Below are positions 52,792 to 61,585 of a stretch of DNA of 64,000 nt, piece after piece. Made by a program: the position numbers and the translations under genes. Where the stretch lies: positions 124,001-188,000 of the forward strand of contig NZ_JAGGPB010000020.1 in NCBI RefSeq assembly GCF_018614055.1, given 5' to 3'. Within the stretch, counting starts at the first letter, position 1. Each line of letters starts with the position of its first letter. Source of the DNA: Streptomyces sp. ISL-98. GTDB lineage: Bacteria > Actinomycetota > Actinomycetes > Streptomycetales > Streptomycetaceae. The notes under the pieces are model-generated. The model searched no databases. It had not been told where the DNA came from and saw only the letters and a program-made list of their open reading frames with translations.

Positions 52792-54044
52792 GCAGCCAGC
52801 CGCAGCCCCTCGAAGCCGCGACCACGACCGCGTCCGCGACCGTACGCCGCGTACTCGCCGTAATCCCCGCACGCGGCGGATCCAAGGGCGTACCCGCCAA
52901 GAACCTCGCCGCCGTCGGGGGCGTGCCGCTCGTCGCGCGCGCCGTCCGGGCGTGCCGGGGCGCCGGGCATGTCACGGACGTCGTGGTCTCGACGGACGAC
53001 GCCGCGATCGCGGAGGTGGCACGCGGCGCGGGTGCCGAAGTGGTGCTGCGCCCGGCGGACATCGCGGGCGACACGGCGACCAGCGAGGCGGCCGTACTGC
53101 ACGCAATGGACGCCCACGAGGCAATCCGGGGCGCGGCGGCGGACGTGGTCCTGCTGGTGCAGTGCACCAGCCCGTTCCTGACGAGCGAGGACATCGAAGG
53201 CGTCTGCGCGGCGGTGATCGAGGACGGCGCGGACACGGCGCACACAGTGGCCCCCTTCCACGGCTTCGTCTGGCGGGAGGACGCACCGGACAGCCAAGGC
53301 GTCAACCACGACAAGGCCTTCCGCCCCCGCCGCCAGGACCGCCCCCAGGACTTCCTGGAGACCGGCGCCGCGTACGCCATGGACGCCGCCGGATTCCGCG
53401 AGGCAGGGCACCGCTTCTTCGGGCGTACCGCGCTCGTACGCACCGACCCCGCCCGGGTCCTGGAGATCGACGACCCGCACGACCTGGCACGGGCCCGCGC
53501 TCTCGCGCCGCTCTTCGACGCACAGGCCACCGCCCTCCCGACGCGCGACGACATCGACGCCGTCGTCATCGACTTCGACGGCACCCAGACCGACGACAGG
53601 GTGCTGATCGACTCCGAAGGACGCGAACTCGTCGCCGTGCACCGCGGCGACGGACTCGGCATCGCGGCCCTGCGCAACGCGGGGCTCAAGCTGCTGATCC
53701 TGTCCACGGAACAGAACCCGGTCGTCGCCGCACGGGCCCGCAAGCTGCGTATCCCCGTACTCCACGGCATCGACCGCAAGGACCTCGCGCTCAAGCAGTG
53801 GTGCGAGGAACAGGGCGTCGCCCCCGAGCGCGTCCTCTACGCCGGCAACGACGTCAACGACCTCGCCTGCCTGGCCCTCGTCGGCTGGCCGGTGGCGGTC
53901 GCCAATGCCCACGACACGGTCCGTGGCGCCGCACGCGCCGTCACGACCGTGCCCGGGGGCGACGGCGCGATCCGCGAGATCGCCGCCTGGGTCCTCGGCC
54001 CGTCACTGTCCACCACTCCTCAAGATCCCCACCCCCACCCGTAA
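52788..54044 (+). CDS. CMP-nonulosonate synthetase fused to KdsC-like HAD phosphatase
   Basis: The 418-aa fusion has an N-terminal cytidylyltransferase (about 20-245) with VIPARGGSKGVPAKNLAAVGG (26-45), VSTDD and LLVQCTSPFLTSEDIEG. The C-terminal HAD domain (about 255-410) has motif I DFDGTQTDDRV from Asp262, a STEQN motif II region, K at ALKQW and GNDVNDLACLALVGWPVAV. The first half makes CMP-Kdn/Neu5Ac-type donors. The second half could remove a 9-phosphate from the sugar acid, as separate enzymes do in the Bacteroides Kdn route. The plan resembles the animal CMP-sialate synthetase. Confidence 0.88.
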   Translation: MSSQPQPLEAATTTASATVRRVLAVIPARGGSKGVPAKNLAAVGGVPLVARAVRACRGAGHVTDVVVSTDDAAIAEVARGAGAEVVLRPADIAGDTATSEAAVLHAMDAHEAIRGAAADVVLLVQCTSPFLTSEDIEGVCAAVIEDGADTAHTVAPFHGFVWREDAPDSQGVNHDKAFRPRRQDRPQDFLETGAAYAMDAAGFREAGHRFFGRTALVRTDPARVLEIDDPHDLARARALAPLFDAQATALPTRDDIDAVVIDFDGTQTDDRVLIDSEGRELVAVHRGDGLGIAALRNAGLKLLILSTEQNPVVAARARKLRIPVLHGIDRKDLALKQWCEEQGVAPERVLYAGNDVNDLACLALVGWPVAVANAHDTVRGAARAVTTVPGGDGAIREIAAWVLGPSLSTTPQDPHPHP

Positions 54045-54091
54045 CTCCCCCTCGTAACCCCCCAGTTACTCCCCCCGTTAGGAAAGCCCAC

Positions 54092-55030
54092 ATGAGCAGC
54101 AACTCCCGCCTCCGCGCCCTCGGTTCGAAGACCGCAGGCCCCGGCAACCCCGTCTACGTCACCGGCGAGATCGGCATCAACCACAACGGTGACCTGGAGA
54201 ACGCCATCGCGCTGATCGACGTCGCCGCCGACGCCGGCTGCGACGCGGTCAAGTTCCAGAAGCGGACCCCGGAGATCTGCACGCCGCGCGACCAGTGGGA
54301 CATCGAGCGCGACACGCCCTGGGGCCGGATGACGTACATCGACTACCGCCACCGCGTCGAGTTCGGCGAGGACGAGTACCGCGCCATCGACGAGCACTGC
54401 AAGAAGCGCGGCATCGACTGGTTCGCATCGCCGTGGGACACCGAGGCCGTCGCCTTCCTGGAGAAGTTCGACCTGCCGGCCCACAAGGTCGCCTCCGCGT
54501 CCCTCACGGACGACGAGCTGCTCCGCGCCCTGCGCGCCACCGGCCGCACGGTCATCCTGTCCACCGGCATGTCGACGCCGCGCCAGATCCGCCACGCCGT
54601 GGAGGTGCTCGGCAGCGACAACATCCTGCTCTGCCACGCCACGTCGACGTACCCGGCGAAGGCCGAGGAGCTCAACCTGCGGGTCATCAACACCCTCCAG
54701 GCCGAGTACCCCAACGTCCCGATCGGCTACAGCGGCCACGAGACCGGCCTGCAGACGACCCTCGCCGCCGTCGCCCTCGGCGCCGCGTTCGTCGAGCGCC
54801 ACATCACCCTCGACCGCGCCATGTGGGGCTCCGACCAGGCTGCGTCCGTCGAGCCCGGCGGCCTGACCCGCCTGGTCCGCGACATCCGCACCATCGAGGC
54901 CTCGCTCGGCGACGGCGTCAAGAAGGTGTACGAGTCCGAGCTCGGCCCGATGAAGAAGCTGCGCCGCGTCGCGGGCGTCGTCGCTGCGTCTGCCCCGGCG
55001 GACCCCGACCGCGAGCCCGCAGCGGTCTGA
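54092..55030 (+). CDS. NeuB-family nonulosonate (Kdn/Neu5Ac-9-P type) synthase without SAF domain
   Basis: The 312-aa enzyme is a PEP-condensing barrel: GEIGINHNGDLENAIALID (25-43), VKFQKRTPE, STGMSTPRQI, CHATSTYPAKAEELNL, GYSGHETGLQ and ERHITLDRAMWGSDQ. It joins phosphoenolpyruvate to mannose(-6-P) or an N-acetylmannosamine form. It stops after the barrel and lacks the antifreeze-like SAF domain of about 60 residues found in most NeuB proteins. The start has AGGAAAG upstream. It follows the cytidylyltransferase-phosphatase fusion by 47 bases. Confidence 0.92.
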   Translation: MSSNSRLRALGSKTAGPGNPVYVTGEIGINHNGDLENAIALIDVAADAGCDAVKFQKRTPEICTPRDQWDIERDTPWGRMTYIDYRHRVEFGEDEYRAIDEHCKKRGIDWFASPWDTEAVAFLEKFDLPAHKVASASLTDDELLRALRATGRTVILSTGMSTPRQIRHAVEVLGSDNILLCHATSTYPAKAEELNLRVINTLQAEYPNVPIGYSGHETGLQTTLAAVALGAAFVERHITLDRAMWGSDQAASVEPGGLTRLVRDIRTIEASLGDGVKKVYESELGPMKKLRRVAGVVAASAPADPDREPAAV

Positions 55031-55066
55031 GCGGTCTGACGGAAAACGGAAGCCGGTCGAGTCGCC

Positions 55067-56119
55067 GTGAACGGCACCCCCGCCACCCCCGTGCCCGACA
55101 CTCTCGCGTTCGTCGAGAGTCCGGTCCAGCTCCTGAACGTCCTGGAGTGGGCCCACAACAGGACGAGCGACCTCACGGTCGTCGTCCTGTCACCCACCGA
55201 CCCCATGACCCGCGGCCAGCTGCGGCGCATGGCGGAACTGGCCCGCGAAGCAGGCATGCGGGTGCGGTGGGAGGAGGCGCGCGGTGGGGCGGGGGCGCCG
55301 TTCCACACCATCGGCGGGCTCGCGGGCGCCCTGCGCCGGGCCCGCCGCATCGTCATCGGCGACCCGTTCTCGCGGTACGTACAGCTGCTGCTGACCATCA
55401 CGCGGGCCCGGGACCTGGTCGTCGTCGACGACGGCACGGCCACGATGGAGTTCATCGCGCAGCTCGCCGGGGGTGAGCGCCTGGTGCGCTGGCACCGGCG
55501 CGGCGGCCGTCGCGGGCCGCGCGACCTCGTCTTCGGACCGGTGTCGGCGGCCGCCCGCCGCCGCCTCACCCCGTCCTCCGCACGGACCGTCGAGGTCTTC
55601 ACCTCGATGCCGCTGGAGGAGGCGGCCCCCGGGATCACCGTCACCGCGAACGACTTCGCGTGGACCCGCAGCCGCTTCGGCCCGCCCCGCATCACGCGCG
55701 GCGCCGACCTGGTCGGGACCTCGCTGGTCGAGACCGGCGTCGTGGACCCCGACCGGTACGTCGAGGCGGTCACCACCCTCGCCCGCACCCACGGTGCCAC
55801 CCGCTACTTCGCCCACCGCCGCGAGAGCACCGAAAAGCTGCACCGCCTGGCCGTCGAGACGGGCCTGGAGATCGTCCGCCCCGAGCTGCCGCTGGAGCTC
55901 ATCGCACGGCGCGGCCCCATCGGCCGTACGATCCTGAGCTTCCCGTCCACGGTCGTGCACACACTCCCGCTCGCCCTCGCGGGCACGGGTGTACGCGTCG
56001 CGGTCTGCGACGTCTCACCGCAGTGGCTGCGGGACACGGCCTCGCCTCGCGCCCAGGGCTTCCTGTCGGGCGTCACGACGACGGCCCGCGACGTGCAGCG
56101 CCTCCCGGCCCTGAACTGA
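55067..56119 (+). CDS. GT52-like sialyl/nonulosonate transferase
   Basis: The 350-aa protein starts LAFVESPVQLLNVLEWAHN, the N-terminal pattern of GT52-like sialyltransferases. It has VVVDDGTATMEF (a D/E-D/E-G motif, about 124-131) and LSFPSTVVHTLPLAL (the S/T motif). The usual HP motif is replaced by YFAHRRESTEKLHRL. It is the last gene of the plus-strand arm, 36 bases after the NeuB-type gene. It probably builds the polymer that carries the nonulosonate. Confidence 0.78.
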   Translation: MNGTPATPVPDTLAFVESPVQLLNVLEWAHNRTSDLTVVVLSPTDPMTRGQLRRMAELAREAGMRVRWEEARGGAGAPFHTIGGLAGALRRARRIVIGDPFSRYVQLLLTITRARDLVVVDDGTATMEFIAQLAGGERLVRWHRRGGRRGPRDLVFGPVSAAARRRLTPSSARTVEVFTSMPLEEAAPGITVTANDFAWTRSRFGPPRITRGADLVGTSLVETGVVDPDRYVEAVTTLARTHGATRYFAHRRESTEKLHRLAVETGLEIVRPELPLELIARRGPIGRTILSFPSTVVHTLPLALAGTGVRVAVCDVSPQWLRDTASPRAQGFLSGVTTTARDVQRLPALN

Positions 56120-56272
56120 CGGCCTTGGAGTAACCGGCCTCGAAGCAACCCCGTGGTTTACCCTTCGTGGGTAACGCCCATGCGCAGCACGGCCAGTTTG
56201 TTTTCCCCTATGCGGCTGAACTTTTGTTGATCGCTGGTTAGTTGCACCCCGAATGGGCCTACTCTTCCAGGG

Positions 56273-57526
56273 GTGAACCAGCTGATGTCCCGCGCGTCCG
56301 AAGAAGCAGACCGGCCAGAAGCAGACCGGCCGGAGGAGGCTCCGCTGCCCGGCGCTCTGCCCATGAGCCTGCGTGTCGAACTGATCGCCTTCCGCCGGGA
56401 CTTGCACATGCATCCCGAGCTCGGCAACCAGGAGTTCCGCACGACCGCCGCGATCAAGGCCCGGCTCGAAGAGGCCGGCCTGGAGCCGCGTGTGCTCTCC
56501 ACCGGCACGGGCCTGATGTGCGACATCGGCGACTGGGACGGCGTACGCCCCCTGCTGGCCATCCGCGCCGACATCGACGCACTCCCCATCCCCGACACGA
56601 AGACGGGCGTCCCGTACCGCTCCACCGTCCCCGACCGCGCCCACGCCTGCGGCCACGACGTGCACACCGCCGCGGTCCTCGGCGCCGGTCTCGTCCTCGC
56701 CGACCTGCACAGCCGGGGCCTGCTGCCACATCCTGTACGGCTGATCTTCCAGCCCGCCGAGGAAGTGCTGCCCGGCGGTGCCACCGACGCGATCGAGGCC
56801 GGGGTGCTGGAAGGGGTGGGCAGGATCATCGCGGTGCACTGCGACCCCAAGGTGGACGCGGGCCGCATCGGTCTGCGGCCGGGAGCGATCACCTCGGCCT
56901 GCGACCGCCTGGAGGTCTCGCTCGACGGCCCCGGCGGCCACACCGCCCGCCCGCACCTCACCACCGACATGGTCACCGCGGCCGCCAGGGTCGTCACCGA
57001 CGTCCCGGCCCTGATCGCCCGCCGCGTCGACGCGCGCGCGGGGCTCGCGGTGACCTGGGGGCGTATCGAATCGGGCCACGCCTGCAACGTGATCCCGCAG
57101 CGCGCCGAGCTGTCCGGAACCGTTCGCTGCCTGGACCTCCAGGCCTGGCGCGAGGCCCCCGACCTGGTCCATGCCGCGATCGACGAGATCGCGAACCTGC
57201 ACGGCGCGAAGTCGCAGATCAACTACATCCGCGGCGTCCCGCCCGTTGTCAATGACCCGGCCGTCACCGACCTGCTCGCCGCCGCCATGACCGCCAGGCG
57301 CGGATCGTACGCAATCGAGGACACCGAGCAGAGCCTCGGCGGCGAGGACTTCTCCTGGTACCTGGAACAGGTCCCCGGCGCAATGGCCCGTCTCGGCGTG
57401 CGGGCTCCGGGTGACACAGCCCGGCGTGACCTGCATCGTGGTGATTTCGACGTGGATGAGCACGCGATCGAGGCCGGGGTCGAGCTCTTCACCGCTGCCG
57501 CGCTACTCGACGGACACCGTTCGTAA
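56273..57526 (+). CDS. M20-family amidohydrolase (IAA/hippurate hydrolase-like)
   Basis: The 417-aa metal-dependent hydrolase has HMHPELGNQEFRT (about 45-57), the metal-ligand segment RAHACGHDVHTAAVLGAGL, FQPAEEVLPGG with the Glu-Glu pair, and a central dimerisation insert. It hydrolyses N-acyl or amide bonds, probably of amino acids. GTG 56273 (NQLMSRASEE) is used here; ATG 56285 has AGGGG at a better distance and is a fair alternative. It is separate from the polymer locus in function. Confidence 0.88.
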   Translation: MNQLMSRASEEADRPEADRPEEAPLPGALPMSLRVELIAFRRDLHMHPELGNQEFRTTAAIKARLEEAGLEPRVLSTGTGLMCDIGDWDGVRPLLAIRADIDALPIPDTKTGVPYRSTVPDRAHACGHDVHTAAVLGAGLVLADLHSRGLLPHPVRLIFQPAEEVLPGGATDAIEAGVLEGVGRIIAVHCDPKVDAGRIGLRPGAITSACDRLEVSLDGPGGHTARPHLTTDMVTAAARVVTDVPALIARRVDARAGLAVTWGRIESGHACNVIPQRAELSGTVRCLDLQAWREAPDLVHAAIDEIANLHGAKSQINYIRGVPPVVNDPAVTDLLAAAMTARRGSYAIEDTEQSLGGEDFSWYLEQVPGAMARLGVRAPGDTARRDLHRGDFDVDEHAIEAGVELFTAAALLDGHRS

Positions 57527-57592
57527 TCAGCCACGGCGCCTTCCGTTCACGACGATCCGATAACAGCTGTCGTACGGGCTCTTATCCGGCAT

Positions 57593-57604
57593 CTACGCGC
57601 GTTA
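57593..57604. promoter_or_regulatory. Candidate operator of a nucleoside regulon, site 1
   Basis: CTACGCGCGTTA differs at two positions from the perfect palindrome CTACGCGCGTAG found at 58814. It is 60 bases before the BMP lipoprotein start. Confidence 0.6.
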
Positions 57605-57663
57605 CGATCGCCGCGAAACCAGCGCCGGCAGAGGCGCTTCGGTCAGGTTGAAGGAGCCCTCCC

Positions 57664-58707
57664 TTGCGCCGGGTAACCAGGATTGCCACCGTGGCCATTG
57701 CGTCCACGGCCCTTGCACTTTCCGCCACCGCGTGTGGCAAGACGTCGGACTCCGCGTCCGGCTCCAAGGAAGCCAGCGCCGCCATCGCGTACGACATCGG
57801 CGGCCGCGGCGACCAGTCCTTCAATGACGCGGCCTACGCCGGTCTGGCGAAGGCCGAGAAGGACCTCGACATCAAGGGCAACGACCAGGAGCCCTCCGAG
57901 GGCGAGTCGGACGCCGACAAGGTCCAGCGCCTCACCGAGCTGGCCCGCTCCGGCAACAACCCGGTGATCGGTGTCGGTTTCGCCTACGCCCCGGCCATAA
58001 AGAAGGTCGCGCCGAAGTTCCCGAAGACCACCTTCGGCATCATCGACGACACCTCGGTGACCGGTAAGAACATCGCGAACATGGTCTTCAACGAGGAGCA
58101 GGGTTCGTACCTCGCCGGCGTCGCCGCCGCCAAGGCCACCAAGACCAACAAGGTCGGCTTCATCGGTGGTGTCGAGGTCCCGCTGATCAAGAAGTTCGAG
58201 GCGGGCTTCGCCCAGGGCGTCAAGGACACCAACCCCAAGGTCCAGGTGCTCAAGCAGTACCTGACCCAGCCGCCGAACTTCGACGGCTTCTCCAAGCCCG
58301 ACCTCGGCAAGGCCGCTGCCCAGGGCCAGCTCGACAAGGGCGCCGACGTGGTCTACCACGCCGCGGGTCTCGCGGGCTCCGGCTCGATCGAGGCGGCTGC
58401 CACCGAAGGCAAGTGGGCCATCGGCGTCGACTCGGACCAGTACAACCAGGCCGGTCTGGCGAAGTACAAGGCCAAGATCCTTACGTCGGTCACCAAGGAC
58501 GTCACCGACGCGGTCTACAACCTGATCAAGTCGGTCGTGGACGGCAAGCCGCAGTCCGGCGAGGTCCGCTACGGCCTCGACAAGGACGGCGTCGGCCTCT
58601 CCGACTCCAACCCGGAGTACAAGAAGATGGCGGACCTCGTCGCCGCCGTCGACAAGGCGAAGGCCGACATCATCGCCGGCAAGATCAAGGTCAAGACCGC
58701 GCCGTAA
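57664..58707 (+). CDS. BMP-family nucleoside-binding lipoprotein of ABC transporter
   Basis: The 347-aa protein has a lipoprotein signal with lipobox LSATAC (Cys24). The mature part is a two-lobed substrate-binding protein: AYDIGGRGDQSFNDAAYAGL, EGESDADKVQRLTELARSGNN, GIIDDTSV and VYHAAGLAGSGSIEAA. The BMP/Med class binds purine or pyrimidine nucleosides. TTG at 57664 has GGAG nine bases upstream. It heads the nucleoside-uptake cluster and is separated from the ATPase gene by a hairpin. Confidence 0.93.
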   Translation: MRRVTRIATVAIASTALALSATACGKTSDSASGSKEASAAIAYDIGGRGDQSFNDAAYAGLAKAEKDLDIKGNDQEPSEGESDADKVQRLTELARSGNNPVIGVGFAYAPAIKKVAPKFPKTTFGIIDDTSVTGKNIANMVFNEEQGSYLAGVAAAKATKTNKVGFIGGVEVPLIKKFEAGFAQGVKDTNPKVQVLKQYLTQPPNFDGFSKPDLGKAAAQGQLDKGADVVYHAAGLAGSGSIEAAATEGKWAIGVDSDQYNQAGLAKYKAKILTSVTKDVTDAVYNLIKSVVDGKPQSGEVRYGLDKDGVGLSDSNPEYKKMADLVAAVDKAKADIIAGKIKVKTAP

Positions 58708-58731
58708 GGCCGCTGGTCACGACATGATCCC

Positions 58732-58771
58732 GGGGGTCCGGTGAGGCGGTTCCCGCCGCCTCTCCGGCCCC
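58732..58771 (+). terminator. Attenuator/terminator between BMP lipoprotein and ATPase genes
   Basis: A GC-rich stem with GAGGCGG/CCGCCTC inside GGGGTCCGG/CCGGCCCC is not followed by a T-run. It would reduce read-through so that the binding protein is made in excess, which is common for ABC operons. Confidence 0.6.
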
Positions 58772-58813
58772 TGGGCCGCATTCCCTGCTCAGTCTTTTCG
58801 ATATTTGGCATTG

Positions 58814-58825
58814 CTACGCGCGTAG
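58814..58825. promoter_or_regulatory. Candidate operator of a nucleoside regulon, site 2
   Basis: CTACGCGCGTAG is a perfect 12-bp palindrome 89 bases before the ATPase start codon, in a region that should hold a second promoter. Confidence 0.65.
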
Positions 58826-58913
58826 ACAATCTCTCAGCACGATAGTTTCGCCGCGCCCTGCCTTCTGCCCCCGCTCCCGCCCTCCCGCTCCTTTCCGCCA
58901 AGGAGAGTGCGTC

Positions 58914-60473
58914 ATCAACGCGTCCAGCCCGCCCCCCGCCGTAGAACTGCACGGCATCACCAAGCGCTTCCCCGGCGTCGTCGCCAACCACGACATCGAC
59001 ATCACCATCCGCAAGGGCACCGTGCATGCCCTCGTCGGTGAGAACGGTGCCGGCAAGTCGACCCTGATGAAGATCCTTTACGGCATGCAGAAGCCGGACG
59101 AGGGCACCATCACCGTCGACGGGGAGCAGGTCAGCTTCCACAGCCCCGCCGACGCCATCGCACGCGGCATCGGCATGGTGCACCAGCACTTCATGCTCGC
59201 CGACAACCTCACCGTCCTGGAGAACGTCGTTCTCGGCGGCGAGAAGCTGTACGGCATCGGCAACAGGGCCCGCACGAAGATCAAGGAGATCTCGGACGCG
59301 TACGGCCTGAATGTGCGCCCCGACGCCCTGGTCGAGAACCTCGGTGTCGCCGACCGCCAGCGCGTGGAGATCCTCAAGGTCCTCTACCGCGGCGCCCGCA
59401 TCCTCATCCTCGACGAGCCGACCGCGGTGCTCGTACCGCAGGAGGTCGACGCGCTCTTCGCCAACCTCCGCGAGCTCAAGTCCGAGGGCCTGACGGTCAT
59501 CTTCATCTCGCACAAGCTGGGCGAGGTCCTGTCGGTCGCCGACGACATCACCGTCATCAGGCGCGGCACGACCGTCGGCACGGCCGACCCGAAGAAGACC
59601 ACCACCAAGCAGCTCGCGGAGCTGATGGTCGGCACCGAGCTCCCGTCGCCCGAGACCCGCGAGTCGACGGTCACCGACGTGCCGATGCTCCGCATCCAGA
59701 ACCTCTGCCTGAACGCCGTCGACCCCGACGGCGTCGTGCGCGAGGTGCTGGCCGGGATCGACTTCACCATCCACAAGGGCGAAGTCCTCGGCATCGCGGG
59801 TGTCGAGGGCAACGGCCAGGCCGAGCTCGTCGAGACGATCATGGGCCTGCGCGACCCGGACGGCGGCGTCATCACGCTCGACACCGCCGACATCTCGCAC
59901 GCGCCGACCCGCAAGCGCCGCGAGAGCGGCATCGGCTACATCCCCGAGGACCGCCACCGGCACGGCCTGCTCCTCGAAGCCCCGCTGTGGGAGAACCGCA
60001 TCCTCGGCCACGTCACCGAGGAGCCCAACTCCAAGCGCGGACTGCTCGACCTGAAGGCCGCCCGCACCGACACCGAGCGGATCGTGCGCGAGTACGACGT
60101 CCGTACGCCCGGTATCGAGGTCACCGCGGCCTCCCTGTCCGGCGGCAACCAGCAGAAGCTGATCGTCGGCCGCGAGATGAGCCACGCCCCCAAGCTGCTG
60201 ATCGCAGCACACCCCACGCGCGGTGTGGACGTCGGCGCGCAGGCGCAGATCTGGGACCAGATCCGCGAGGCACGCCGCGAGGGACTGGCCGTACTGCTGA
60301 TCTCCGCCGACCTGGACGAGCTCATCGGGCTCTCCGACACCCTGCGGGTCATGTACCGCGGCCGCCTGGTCGCGGACGCCGACCCCGCCACCATCACCCC
60401 GGAGGAACTGGGCTCGGCCATGACCGGTGCCGCCACCGGCCACCTTGAGGCAGCCCCGGAGGACGAGGCCTGA
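58914..60473 (+). CDS. Nucleoside ABC transporter ATPase (tandem domains), probable ATC start
   Basis: The 519-aa protein has two ABC domains. The first has AVELHGITKRFPGVVANHD, Walker A GENGAGKST, LGVADRQRVEILKVLYRGAR and Walker B LILDEPT. The second has a degenerate Walker A GVEGNGQAE and the full signature LSGGNQQKL. This is the sugar/nucleoside (RbsA/YufO) class. No ATG, GTG or TTG lies in frame before GTG 59022, which would remove the strand preceding Walker A. AAGGAGAG (58900-58907) is six bases before ATC 58914, which I take as the start. Confidence 0.88.
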   Translation: MNASSPPPAVELHGITKRFPGVVANHDIDITIRKGTVHALVGENGAGKSTLMKILYGMQKPDEGTITVDGEQVSFHSPADAIARGIGMVHQHFMLADNLTVLENVVLGGEKLYGIGNRARTKIKEISDAYGLNVRPDALVENLGVADRQRVEILKVLYRGARILILDEPTAVLVPQEVDALFANLRELKSEGLTVIFISHKLGEVLSVADDITVIRRGTTVGTADPKKTTTKQLAELMVGTELPSPETRESTVTDVPMLRIQNLCLNAVDPDGVVREVLAGIDFTIHKGEVLGIAGVEGNGQAELVETIMGLRDPDGGVITLDTADISHAPTRKRRESGIGYIPEDRHRHGLLLEAPLWENRILGHVTEEPNSKRGLLDLKAARTDTERIVREYDVRTPGIEVTAASLSGGNQQKLIVGREMSHAPKLLIAAHPTRGVDVGAQAQIWDQIREARREGLAVLLISADLDELIGLSDTLRVMYRGRLVADADPATITPEELGSAMTGAATGHLEAAPEDEA

Positions 60474-61585
60474 TGAAGAAATTCGACAAGGACCGGCTGA
60501 TCCTGGGCCTCGCCGGCCCAGTGCTCGCACTGGTCGTCGCCATCGCGCTCACCTCGGTGGTGCTGCTCGCATCGGGCCGCGACCCGTTCGAGCCGTACAC
60601 GCTGATGATCGAGAGCGCCCAGTTCGCCGACATCCAGGTTCTGATCCTCAACCAGGCCGGCACGTACTACCTCGCGGCGCTCGCCGTGGCCGTCGGCTTC
60701 CGCATGAACCTCTTCAACATCGGCGTCGACGGCCAGTACCGTCTCGCCGCGATGATGGCGGCCCTGGCCGGCGCCGCCGTCGAGCTGCCCGGCCCGCTGC
60801 ACATCGCGCTGATCGTGATCGTCGCGATGCTGACCGGTGCGTTCTGGGCCGGTATCGCGGGTGTTCTCAAGACCCTGCGCGGGGTGAGCGAGGTCGTCTC
60901 CACGATCATGCTCAACGCGATCGCCACCAGCCTGATCGCCTGGCTGATCCTCACGGACAACTTCGGCGTGCAGCTCCCGGGTTCCAACGACCTGACCACC
61001 GGCGAGATCTCGGAGTCCGGCTGGTTCCCGAGCGTGAGCGCGGGCGCCGGCGGCGAGATCTACGGCTTCACGTTCGTGGCCTTCGCGCTCGGCGTCGTCT
61101 ACTGGTTCATCCTCAACCGCACCCGCTTCGGCTTCGACCTGCGCGCCACCGGCGCCAGCCAGACCGCCGCCGCGGCCTCCGGTGTCGACGCCAAGAAGAT
61201 GATCCTCACCGCCATGCTGATCTCGGGCGGCGTCGCCGGTCTTGCCGGTATGCCGACACTGCTGGGCGACACCCATACGTACAGCCTCAGCTTCCCGACC
61301 GGCATCGGCTTCACGGGCATCACCATCGCCCTGCTCGGCCGCAACAACCCGATCGGCATCTTCTTCAGCGCGCTCCTGATCGCCTTCCTGGACAAGGCGT
61401 CCGCCGCGCTCGACCAGCACGGTTACGAGAAGGAGATCGCCACGATCATGCAGGGCCTGATCGTGATCGCGGTCGTCGTCAGTTACGAACTCGTCCGCCG
61501 CTACGGGCTCCGACGCCAGCAGCAGAAGGTGGGCGAAGAGCTCGCCGCAGCCGCCCGCAAGAACCGTGAGGAGGTGGCGGCGTAA
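60473..61585 (+). CDS. Nucleoside ABC transporter permease 1
   Basis: The 370-aa integral membrane permease of the BPD_transp_2 class has about ten helices. It includes LAALAVAVGFRMNLFNIGVDGQYRLAAM and STIMLNAIATSLIAWLIL, with the conserved N-x-G-x-x-G-Q motif of this class. The start overlaps the ATPase stop by TGATG. It works with the second permease and the BMP lipoprotein. Confidence 0.95.
   Translation: MKKFDKDRLILGLAGPVLALVVAIALTSVVLLASGRDPFEPYTLMIESAQFADIQVLILNQAGTYYLAALAVAVGFRMNLFNIGVDGQYRLAAMMAALAGAAVELPGPLHIALIVIVAMLTGAFWAGIAGVLKTLRGVSEVVSTIMLNAIATSLIAWLILTDNFGVQLPGSNDLTTGEISESGWFPSVSAGAGGEIYGFTFVAFALGVVYWFILNRTRFGFDLRATGASQTAAAASGVDAKKMILTAMLISGGVAGLAGMPTLLGDTHTYSLSFPTGIGFTGITIALLGRNNPIGIFFSALLIAFLDKASAALDQHGYEKEIATIMQGLIVIAVVVSYELVRRYGLRRQQQKVGEELAAAARKNREEVAA

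Noticed and set aside
56156..56175. Imperfect inverted repeat around TTACCC and GGGTAA before the M20 gene
   Set aside because: Only six paired bases; too weak to call an operator.
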